Assembly: GCA_021835265.1 (NCBI GenBank)
Contig: JAKBQK010000199.1
Coordinates: 1-14,056, forward strand
Source of the DNA: Thermoplasmata archaeon
Lineage (GTDB): Archaea; Thermoplasmatota; Thermoplasmata; Thermoplasmatales; Thermoplasmataceae
Reading direction: 5' to 3'
Length of the DNA: 14,056 bases
Shown here: in pieces, positions 1 through 5,788 of the stretch
Position numbering within the stretch: position 1 is the first letter of the stretch
Layout: each line of letters starts with the position of its first letter
The notes under the pieces: model-generated
The model's input: only the letters and a program-made list of their open reading frames with translations
What the model was told of the DNA's origin: nothing
Database searches by the model: none
Position numbers and translations under genes: made by a program

Positions 1-338
1 AGATAGTGTGATTAAATTGAATTATGTCTTTACTATTACAAATGCTGCGATAATCAAAACAGTATTTCGATTATCCCATGAAAAAAGGAATTTGGTCTTT
101 GACGAACTCCTAAAGAGGCTTTCCGTCCTTAAGCCACCATAATAGATGTACATTGTACTTCAATGACACTCATCCTCTAACTTCACCCGTCATACCATTT
201 GTACTATTCACACTGGGGCCAGCAAATAATCGCATTATCGCCATCGATTGAGAAATCAACCTTAGGCATGAAATGGACTGTTCGCCTGAAACGATAAAAA
301 GTAGGTTTCAGAATCACAGTATGAAGGATATTTTCTAA
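1..338. other. Non-coding or decayed stretch left of the DUF1801 gene
   Basis: No intact gene is visible. On the minus strand two short open stretches read like protein. One runs directly on from the DUF1801 stop codon in the same frame (about 338-207, containing MPKVDFSIDGDNAIICWPQC). The other lies at about 194-73 in a different frame, contains YNVHLLWWLKDGKPL and is interrupted by a TAG codon. Neither has a good start or promoter and I recognise no family. I read them as possible debris of a decayed gene. Confidence 0.35.
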
Positions 339-737
339 CTAAGAAATTGCTTTTGTAATTAACTCCTTTAACTTCTTACTAACTTCCTGGTTCCATTCAA
401 CTACCGCGATTGTGGTAAGCCAGATGGGTCCGTTATCTAAGTTCGCTTTATCACTAAAACCTACAGTGGCGTATCTCGTTTTGAACTTACGTCTCTCTTG
501 GAAAAAGCAAAGAACCGACCCATCCTTTTCATAGGCTGGCATCCCATACCATGTCCTTGAAGTCAGACCGGGTACTATCTCCTTAATCATTTTGTGCAAG
601 TTGGTTGCGATGGTCAGATCCGGTTCAACCATTTCAGCAATTTTGTCAAGGACATCCTTTTCGAAATCCTCAGGCTTCGGTTTTGACCCCCTCCTCCTTC
701 TGGCAGCTAGTTCCTTTGCGTGTTCCGCCATCGCCAT
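339..737 (-). CDS. DUF1801 (YdhG-like) domain protein, N-terminus probably truncated
   Basis: Small cytosolic protein of the DUF1801/YdhG-like family, whose biochemical role is not established (some relatives are described as iron-chaperone-like). The conserved core is complete: TWYGMPAY at residues 62-69, CFFQ at 77-80 and FKTRYATVGFSD at 85-96, with a basic N-terminal part (AARRRRGSKPK). Relatives usually have about a dozen more residues in front of this, of the type SGFTEEEK. That segment is present in the same frame upstream of the ATG at 737, but it is preceded by a TAG codon and has no start of its own. An ATG at 769 lies one base out of frame with it. Translation from 737 gives 132 residues that lack the first helix. 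A TATA-like box (minus strand, about 811-824) lies upstream. Family call is firm; whether the gene still makes a normal protein is uncertain. Confidence 0.8.
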   Translation of the reverse strand: MAMAEHAKELAARRRRGSKPKPEDFEKDVLDKIAEMVEPDLTIATNLHKMIKEIVPGLTSRTWYGMPAYEKDGSVLCFFQERRKFKTRYATVGFSDKANLDNGPIWLTTIAVVEWNQEVSKKLKELITKAIS

Positions 738-810
738 TTTTTCTTCTTCCGTAAAGCCAGAATTGACATCGTCCTATTTTACAATAGAATCCCTTATTTG
801 TAAGTGGCCC

Positions 811-824
811 AAATATATAATAAC
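811..824 (-). promoter_or_regulatory. Candidate TATA box of the DUF1801 gene
   Basis: The minus strand reads TTATTATATATTT here. It is about 48 bases before the ATG at 769 and about 80 before the in-frame ATG at 737. This suits a transcript starting near 790, which would include the out-of-frame ATG at 769 as its first start codon. Confidence 0.4.
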
Positions 825-937
825 ATTCCTTCCTTTTGTCATAAATCAATGTATCCACTTAAAACATCAAGCAAATCCCAACCGGTCCATTGCCTAAAGT
901 CATTTGCATAGGTTGAAGAATATGCTCTATGAGGTCA

Positions 938-949
938 AAAAATATAATA
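938..949 (+). promoter_or_regulatory. TATA box for the 278-residue orphan gene
   Basis: The sequence AAAAATATAATA is centred about 28 bases before the ATG at 972, the spacing expected for an archaeal promoter whose transcript starts at or next to the start codon. No Shine-Dalgarno site precedes that ATG, which supports leaderless translation. Confidence 0.5.
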
Positions 950-971
950 AAAAAGATGACTATTAGTTTCT

Positions 972-1808
972 ATGCAGTTACAGAGATATCAATTATGGTG
1001 CATTAAAAAGATCACTGCTAGCAAGAGCGACTATATAGTCAAGTTCAATGTGGGGGGAAACAATCAGAGTCCGGTCATTTTCGCCTCACCGCTAATAATT
1101 TCAAATGCTACTTTAGCATCTCAATACCTATCCCTTACTTACCTACCCAGACACAGATATGATTTTGACTCTAACAATTACAAACTCCTCGATAACGAAG
1201 GAAATGAAATTATCACTCAGAATCCTAATGATTTTCTTAGAGTTTGGCCAGCGTTTGGAAAATATGGTGGTGGAATCGAAGTATTAGTGGAATTGAAAAA
1301 CTCTGCAATAACACCATTATCAGATAATATTTTACTTGATGGCGGCTCATTTGATCGTTTCCATCAGGATGCGATTTTACCAATGACGAAGCAAATTCTG
1401 ATTTCCATTTTCGATGGAACTAGAGTTATTTTCGAAAACGAGACTGGGATCGGTTCCGTTAGGAATGGCCTACCTATTTTCAAATGGCAACGAAATCAGG
1501 ACAACTTTACAATTTCAGTCGGATATAAAGAAACTCCAGATGGAATGATCTTACACATTTGGGGAACAAAATGGAGAGATTTCAATTCATTTAGGTGCAT
1601 ATGTTGCCTCTTGCAAAGTGAATTTCAAGCTTTTCAAATCGGACGAAATGAACTTGAAGAGAGATTTAATAACGTAAAAGACCCGTATTTTGTTGAATTT
1701 TCTAACAAAATTAAGGATGTTGTTAAAGGTTTACAAAAATGCAAAGACCTGGAACACCCGTTCATGAGATGCTCTGAACCTCCAGAGTCTATAGTTAGGC
1801 TTCCATGA
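972..1808 (+). CDS. Hypothetical protein, 278 residues, family not recognised
   Basis: I do not recognise this protein. It is an uninterrupted reading frame with a well-placed TATA box for a leaderless start at 972, and its composition is that of a soluble globular protein: no signal peptide, no membrane segment, many aromatic residues. Visible details are a Trp/Gly-rich middle (FLRVWPAFGKYGGGIEVLVE, residues 88-107), a segment LLDGGSFDRFHQD (121-133), and a C-terminal part with a Cys cluster (C209, C211, C212) followed by a helical, charged region (about 225-255). The last residues add two more Cys (C257, C267). It stands alone between the DUF1801 gene and a transposase remnant in a decayed neighbourhood, so it may be lineage-specific cargo. 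No function can be assigned. Confidence 0.7.
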   Translation: MQLQRYQLWCIKKITASKSDYIVKFNVGGNNQSPVIFASPLIISNATLASQYLSLTYLPRHRYDFDSNNYKLLDNEGNEIITQNPNDFLRVWPAFGKYGGGIEVLVELKNSAITPLSDNILLDGGSFDRFHQDAILPMTKQILISIFDGTRVIFENETGIGSVRNGLPIFKWQRNQDNFTISVGYKETPDGMILHIWGTKWRDFNSFRCICCLLQSEFQAFQIGRNELEERFNNVKDPYFVEFSNKIKDVVKGLQKCKDLEHPFMRCSEPPESIVRLP

Positions 1809-1976
1809 GACCTCTCTAATTCGCTCTTCTTTCCTCCTAAATAAAAGCATGTAGAAACTGCCTAGTTCACTTTATACTGCTTATGCTGGATTTCTATTTG
1901 GTTGCAAGGGTGGCTATCTATAGAGTCATTGTCTATAATCAGATCTCTCAAGGATAGTTTTCGTACCTATGATCTT

Positions 1977-2186
1977 CTACAGATCTTGGTTCTCCTCATC
2001 CCTTGAATTAGAATTCCTTCTCTGAGCCAGTGCTGACTTTCCTCCAAGAATGAACTGTTCCCTCCATTTGCTCATCTGTACAGGATATATGCCGTGCTTC
2101 CGGCATATTGCAGCCTGCGTAACATTATCTGTGAATGATTCCATGACTATCTGGAACTTCTCTTCATCTGAATATTTGGACTTCAC
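1977..2186 (-). pseudogene. Truncated IS3-type transposase orfA (helix-turn-helix part)
   Basis: The protein SKYSDEEKFQIVMESF..., with the helix-turn-helix core TQAAICRKHGIYPVQMSKWREQF and the tail ALAQRRNSNSRDEENQDL, is the DNA-binding orfA half of an IS3-like transposase. The family start is just before SKYS, so I place it at the GTG at 2186; the open frame can be read back to 2222, but those residues are not typical. After NQDL the family normally continues into a leucine-zipper-like helix starting KRMIG. Here a TAG follows the L and the next codons read KIIG, so the stop looks like a point mutation; a second stop follows 15 codons later at about 1929. No orfB (catalytic DDE part) is present downstream. 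This is a dead insertion-sequence fragment. Confidence 0.8.
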
Positions 2187-2222
2187 GAAGAGACGTCTAT
2201 AATATGAAAAACCACTTTTCAC

Positions 2223-2531
2223 ATGCTCTTAATGTATCTATTCTTCTCCATAATATTATTATCATGGTGTTCCAGTTCTGTGATGGTGCAGGTCACATTC
2301 AAATCCAGCATATATTAGTGTAAGGCAGCAGATTTGCTTGGAAATACTTACATATCTATTATTCTGATTTCACATGAGATGGAAGAGCACATGAATAAGA
2401 TTATAGGAGAAGCCTGGAAACATCAGGACAGCCCTCTTAGAGTACACTGATGATATAGATTGAATTCTGAACGTAGTGCGACCATTCAAAACTTGCAATA
2501 ATTGTCGGTGAGTGAGGTCAAGATATGAATA
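2223..2531. other. Intergenic stretch between transposase remnant and fic
   Basis: No supported gene. One 24-codon plus-strand frame (ATG at 2380, MEEHMNKIIGEAWKHQDSPL...) is open but has no recognisable family or promoter. No terminal inverted repeat of the IS3 remnant could be identified by eye. Confidence 0.3.
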
Positions 2532-3434
2532 TCACTCTCTGCCTTTTATTTCGTGATAAATACTTATAGCTGCAGGGCTTATTTTCCACCTGCCATTTAA
2601 TCTGATCCCGGGAAGCTCTCCCTGCTTGATTCTCAGCGCCAGATATTTTGTCGAGTAATCCGTCCCTGAGACGTTCTTTGCTTCGTTCAAGGTTAATAGT
2701 CTATCGTCCTCGGATCCAACCTTGTCAAGGACAAATAAAAGTGAACTTGCCATATTTGTTTCAAGAAACGATGTGAGACTGTGCATGCCATTACTATGGA
2801 CAGCCTCAATGGCATTAAGGTATGAGTTCCTGTCTTGAGGCAGAATGTGCAGAAGTGGCCAGTTGTGATTAAGGAAGTGTATATTCAGCAGTAGACGGCC
2901 AACTCTTCCATTTCCATCAGAAAAAGGATGGATGGATTCAAAGCCAAAGTGCATTTCAGCAGCTTGAGAAAAAACATCTTCACGTTTCATTTCCATTGCC
3001 ATGTAATGCTGTTCCCACTCCTGAAGCAGAGAGATGAGCTTTTCTACTCTTGGAGGAGAGTGCTTTGAACCAGATATTCTAACATTTACCATTCTCCATT
3101 GTCCTGCTTCCATGAGGATCCCATGAAATATCATCTCATGCAAGGTCAATGCACTTTTCATATTAATCTCAGATATTTTTCCATTTACCACTTCAGCCAG
3201 AGCTGCGCGATGTTGAATTGTTTCCATAAGATCCCTAACTGGGCGGTTAGGCACAGTCATACCACTTTCAATTACCCTTGTTACTTCATCCAGAGTAAGT
3301 GTGTTTCCCTCTATTGCATTGGTTCCCCAAGTATTCAGTACGAATGATTCTTGAAGCGTCTTTTCAGGCATATGACGTATTGAACCTCTATCCAACATTC
3401 TTTCTCTGAGGAGATTTAATATGTGTCTATCCAT
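2532..3434 (-). CDS. Fic-domain protein (AMPylator/NMP-transferase) with N-terminal inhibitory helix
   Basis: Fic proteins transfer a nucleotide monophosphate, usually AMP from ATP, to hydroxyl groups on target proteins. The active-site motif is complete: HPFSDGNGRVGR at residues 169-180, with catalytic H169, acidic D173 and the phosphate-binding GNGR. The target-binding flap lies around 111-128. Residues 38-43 (TNAIEG) match the inhibitory (S/T)xxxE(G/N) motif, with E42 expected to block ATP positioning, so this is a self-inhibited class II type with the motif N-terminal to the Fic fold. The C-terminal 55 residues (about 246-300, with YLALRIKQGELPGIRLNGRWKI) look like a small helix-turn-helix or winged-helix module. 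The ATG at 3434 is preceded by a TATA box at the right distance for a leaderless transcript. It stands alone among mobile-element and toxin-antitoxin remnants. The target is unknown. Confidence 0.93.
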   Translation of the reverse strand: MDRHILNLLRERMLDRGSIRHMPEKTLQESFVLNTWGTNAIEGNTLTLDEVTRVIESGMTVPNRPVRDLMETIQHRAALAEVVNGKISEINMKSALTLHEMIFHGILMEAGQWRMVNVRISGSKHSPPRVEKLISLLQEWEQHYMAMEMKREDVFSQAAEMHFGFESIHPFSDGNGRVGRLLLNIHFLNHNWPLLHILPQDRNSYLNAIEAVHSNGMHSLTSFLETNMASSLLFVLDKVGSEDDRLLTLNEAKNVSGTDYSTKYLALRIKQGELPGIRLNGRWKISPAAISIYHEIKGRE

Positions 3435-3460
3435 TGTTTATCTAATATACATATATAATA

Positions 3461-3467
3461 TATAAAT
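3461..3467 (-). promoter_or_regulatory. TATA box of fic
   Basis: The minus strand reads ATTTATA, 27-33 bases before the ATG at 3434, embedded in a very AT-rich run (3451-3467) that could also serve a divergent plus-strand transcript. Confidence 0.5.
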
Positions 3468-3553
3468 GGATATGGAAATATTATGAGAATACATTTATTT
3501 CATATTATGACTCCAACGTTAAACCTCTCATGTGCTTTTTCCGAATAAGACGT

Positions 3554-3603
3554 AATCTATACAGTCCTTCGCAGGACTAGATTTTTTGCTTTTCTTCAAG
3601 CAA
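3554..3603 (+). terminator. Tandem hairpins with a T-run (terminator-like or RNA end)
   Basis: AGTCCT (3563-3568) and AGGACT (3573-3578) form a perfect 6-bp stem with loop TCGC. Outside it AATCT (3554-3558) can pair with AGATT (3579-3583), leaving a 4-base bulge on one side. Six T follow (3582-3587), and a second perfect stem TTGCTT/AAGCAA with loop TTCTTC occupies 3586-3603. No plus-strand gene lies upstream, so what it terminates is unclear. It could end a short RNA started from the AT-rich region near 3451-3467, or be an old transposon end. Confidence 0.45.
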
Positions 3604-3704
3604 CCGGTGTTAACATTATGTACGATATAAGGCCAATATAACAATTTCAGCAGTATTCCCTGGAAACATTAATAAAATCTAGGCTGGTCCATTCGAACAA
3701 ATAA

Positions 3705-3955
3705 TCAGTAAACATGCTTTCTATGCCCGATCTTGATAATTACAACTATTAACTCACTTTTTTTATTTGATAAATCGCCTTATAGTCTCCTATCCTCAGG
3801 CTCCAAAGTCCTGTAAGTTTTGAGGTCAGAGGTTCCCCGCTCTCGGGTTCGTTTTCAACTTTGTGAAGGAATTTGATTTTCCAGCTCCTTATTGCCTTTT
3901 CTTATTTCCTGATAAACTCCTCAGATTCTGCTGTAAGTACGGTGTCAAACGACAA
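3705..3955 (-). pseudogene. RelE/ParE-family toxin, inactivated by a stop codon and a frameshift
   Basis: The minus strand downstream of, and overlapping, the antitoxin reads as a RelE-type toxin. It begins SFDTVLTAESEEFIRK (first possible start TTG at 3955), meets TAA at 3902-3904, and continues in frame with EKAIRSWKIKFLHKVENEPE and then LTGLWSLRIGDYKAIYQIKK. There the frame breaks at a run of seven A (3758-3764). One extra A would continue it as SELIVVIIKIGHRKHVY to a TGA at 3705-3707. The middle motif (L-x-G-L-W-S-L-R-I-G-D-Y-K-A-I-Y) and the end (K-I-G-H-R-K-x-V-Y) are classic RelE-superfamily features. Intact relatives are mRNA interferases or gyrase poisons of about 85 residues. With two lesions it should make no active toxin. 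The assignment rests on reading the frames by eye and is strong. Confidence 0.88.
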
Positions 3956-4218
3956 TACTGTTCGAGCTCTCTGGTGATTTGTTCGAGAGGCTTTTTCCGA
4001 CCTGCCTTATTGTCTTTAAGTCCTCGGGCAATTCCCCTCATTATTTCTGCGTCAGAAAAAAGGTCGAGTGTTTCTATCATTGATTCCCTGCTGGCAACAT
4101 CAGGTGAATGAGAGTCCATCAATCTTGAAATTAAGCCGTTGTAAGAGTCTCTTGAATGAATTTTAAAACGGTTCACCCTTTCTTTGAGCTCATTGTCAAT
4201 TTGAACTGCCGTTGCCAT
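3889..4218 (-). CDS. RelB/VapB-like ribbon-helix-helix antitoxin with an extended tail
   Basis: A likely antitoxin and autorepressor partner of the RelE-type toxin encoded just downstream. The N-terminus MATAVQIDNELKERVNRFK fits a ribbon-helix-helix DNA-binding domain, and the C-terminal part (SDAEIMRGIARGL..., then PLEQITREL, residues 55-85) is the usual toxin-binding helix pattern of this archaeal family, which normally ends around the REL. I chose the ATG at 4218, where the family starts; a TTG nine bases upstream is less likely. The last 24 residues (86-109) are unusual. Residues 88-109 overlap the toxin gene in another frame and look like read-through after loss of the original stop. Because the toxin is dead, the antitoxin is probably a relic, although it could still neutralise related toxins elsewhere in the genome. 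Confidence 0.78.
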   Translation of the reverse strand: MATAVQIDNELKERVNRFKIHSRDSYNGLISRLMDSHSPDVASRESMIETLDLFSDAEIMRGIARGLKDNKAGRKKPLEQITRELEQYCRLTPYLQQNLRSLSGNKKRQ

Positions 4219-4350
4219 AGATAACAATGAGCAGCAATAGTTATTGAACGTTATGGAGAATGCAGATTTTACAAACTATATTGGAATTCATTAACTCCAT
4301 ATTCTCTGTACCACAAATTTATTCTCCCACTATGTTCATTTGATTTCTCT

Positions 4351-4596
4351 CTATTCTCCCTGAACTACGCTAAGACCTCGTATTTCTGACCAATCAGTTT
4401 TGATCACGTTGTAGAAGCTAACATCGATGACAGGATTGAACTCACTATGCGATGGCATAATACAAACCTCGAGGGTGCCTAAGAGGGTGGACTTAAACGC
4501 CACACCTGCTGAAGTACCGTCTGCGATGCCTGATCTAAAGATTACCAAGCGTTGAGTAATGTGATTGGAAGTTAACTAGTCCATCAGGTGAAAGCA
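4351..4596 (-). pseudogene. Possible small gene broken by a frameshift, function unknown
   Basis: A minus-strand frame of 65 codons (4351-4548, TTG start) reads VIFRSGIADGTSAG, then PSHSEFNPVIDVSFY and ends SEIRGLSVVQGE. It has no good start, but its frame is open back to a TAG next to 4580. An ATG at 4596 opens another frame (MLSPDGLV...) and sits about 22-30 bases from a minus-strand TATA-like element (AGTATAAACC, about 4615-4625), the spacing expected for a leaderless gene. Joining the two frames near 4575 gives a protein of about 80 residues. I do not recognise a family, and the link between the halves is an inference. Confidence 0.3.
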
Positions 4597-4616
4597 TTCG
4601 AACTGAATTAGATAGG

Positions 4617-4622
4617 TTTATA
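4617..4622 (+). promoter_or_regulatory. TATA box of the aldo/keto reductase gene
   Basis: TTTATA is centred about 25 bases before the ATG at 4645. There is no Shine-Dalgarno site, so the transcript is probably leaderless. The same AT-rich element reads as a TATA box in the opposite direction, so it may be a divergent promoter shared with the small frame at 4351-4596. Confidence 0.5.
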
Positions 4623-4644
4623 CTTTTTATACCAATAGTAATGA

Positions 4645-5583
4645 ATGGAATATTTAACAATAGGTGGGAAAAATTTCTTAAAAGTTTCAAGAATTGGAAT
4701 GGGATTATGGCAGGCAAGCAATGCATGGAATGGCGACGAAGAAAGTATTATCGAAAGCGTAGGAACCTCTAAACAACAAGGGATCAATTTTCTTGATACT
4801 GCCGAAGCCTACGGAAATGGAAATAGCGAAAGGGTGTTGGGTAAAGCTTTGAAGAAATATGGAAGAGAAAATTTCATCATTGCAACAAAAGTGGCCGGGG
4901 CCCATCTTCGATATGATGAACTCCGGAGAGCGGCTGAAGCAAGTATAAAGCGTCTTGGTACTGAGTATATTGATCTGTACCAGATTCACTGGCCAGATCC
5001 ATGGGAACAGATTCCTTTTTCTCAGACATTTAAGACCATGAGAGAACTTTACGAGAAGGGAAAAATTAAGGCTATTGGTGTGAGCAACTTTTCAGTCAGA
5101 GATCTCGAAGAAGCTATGAACATACTTGGAGATGTTCCAATCGTATCCAATCAGGTAAGGTATAACCTGATCCAGAGAAATATTGAGGAGGAGGTCTTGC
5201 CATTTTGTAGAAAGAACAAGATAACTATTATTGCCTGGAGCCCACTGGCACAGGGAGTACTTTCAGGAAAATATAATAAAGAAAACGCTCCAAAAGGAGA
5301 CATTCGAGAAGGAAATGAATTGTTTGCGCCAAAGAACCTAGACTCGCTAAGGGACATGCTTGCGGTTTTAAAAGGGCTGTCTGAAAAATATTCCAAGACT
5401 TCAGCACAGATTGCCCTTAACTGGTTGATCTCAAAGAAAGATGTAATTCCAATCCCTGGCGCAAAAAATAGTAAACAGGCACTGGAAAACGCTGAATCTG
5501 CTTCATTCAAGCTTGAAAATAAGGACATATCTGAACTTGATTCTGTCTATGCCTCAACCAAAATAGATTACCTTCCTGAGTGA
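4645..5583 (+). CDS. Aldo/keto reductase
   Basis: A cytosolic NAD(P)H-dependent oxidoreductase of the aldo/keto reductase superfamily, reducing aldehydes or ketones to alcohols; the substrate cannot be told from sequence. At 312 residues it has normal length for a TIM-barrel AKR. The catalytic tetrad is complete: D51 and Y56 in FLDTAEAYGNGNSE, K82 in IIATKV, and H115 in LYQIHWPD. GVSNFS (145-150) and the NADP-binding stretch IPIPGAKNSKQALEN (268-282) are also present. Sequence style is that of the bacterial/archaeal Tas/YajO-like open-barrel reductases. It is transcribed alone from its own TATA box and is followed by a T-rich terminator before the ABC operon, so co-regulation with the exporters is not indicated. 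Confidence 0.95.
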   Translation: MEYLTIGGKNFLKVSRIGMGLWQASNAWNGDEESIIESVGTSKQQGINFLDTAEAYGNGNSERVLGKALKKYGRENFIIATKVAGAHLRYDELRRAAEASIKRLGTEYIDLYQIHWPDPWEQIPFSQTFKTMRELYEKGKIKAIGVSNFSVRDLEEAMNILGDVPIVSNQVRYNLIQRNIEEEVLPFCRKNKITIIAWSPLAQGVLSGKYNKENAPKGDIREGNELFAPKNLDSLRDMLAVLKGLSEKYSKTSAQIALNWLISKKDVIPIPGAKNSKQALENAESASFKLENKDISELDSVYASTKIDYLPE

Positions 5584-5678
5584 AATTTGTAAAATATTTA
5601 AATTGATCACTGTGTTTTAATTTCAAATATAGGTAATCAACCATTTCTCTTTTTGTTTCGAAACCTCTATGAAATAAA

Positions 5679-5694
5679 TTTTTTTGATTTTTTT
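5679..5694 (+). terminator. T-rich terminator after the aldo/keto reductase gene
   Basis: Two runs of seven T (5679-5685 and 5688-5694) lie about 100 bases after the stop codon of the reductase gene, with a shorter T-run at 5650-5654. Archaeal transcription typically ends at such T-stretches without a required hairpin. Confidence 0.5.
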
Positions 5695-5760
5695 GCCCCC
5701 ATATAGTTGATTTTTCCTTTAAAATTCACATGAAACTTAAATTGTATGACGTAATGTGTG

Positions 5761-5780
5761 CTAATTAACTTAATAATTAG
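5761..5780 (+). promoter_or_regulatory. Palindromic candidate operator in front of the ABC exporter operon
   Basis: CTAATTA (5761-5767) and TAATTAG (5774-5780) are perfect inverted copies separated by six bases (ACTTAA). The element ends 8 bases before the ATG at 5789 and covers the place where the TATA box or transcript start must lie. A dyad in this place is what a dimeric repressor of MarR, PadR or TetR type would use, and drug exporters are commonly controlled that way. No regulator gene lies next to it in the window. The symmetry is seen directly; the function is inferred. Confidence 0.45.
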
Positions 5781-5788
5781 CGTTCACT

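Noticed and set aside
670..858. Minus-strand 62-codon frame (GTG start) in front of the DUF1801 gene
   Set aside because: It overlaps the DUF1801 coding region in another frame and shows no family; only its region is relevant as the upstream leader of that gene.
592..897. Plus-strand 101-codon frame opposite DUF1801
   Set aside because: Antisense shadow of a recognised gene, rich in Ser/Phe/Leu as expected from reverse reading; no promoter.
2380..2454. 24-codon plus-strand frame between the transposase remnant and fic
   Set aside because: Too short, no recognisable family and no promoter at the right distance.
3705..3955. Programmed frameshifting or stop read-through rescuing the RelE toxin
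   Set aside because: It would need both read-through of TAA and a slip on the A-run in an 80-codon gene; simple inactivation is far more likely.
4535..4726. Minus-strand 63-codon frame overlapping the start of the aldo/keto reductase
   Set aside because: Its first half is antisense to the reductase; only the part from the internal ATG at 4596 is placed well behind a TATA-like element and was kept as a weak candidate.
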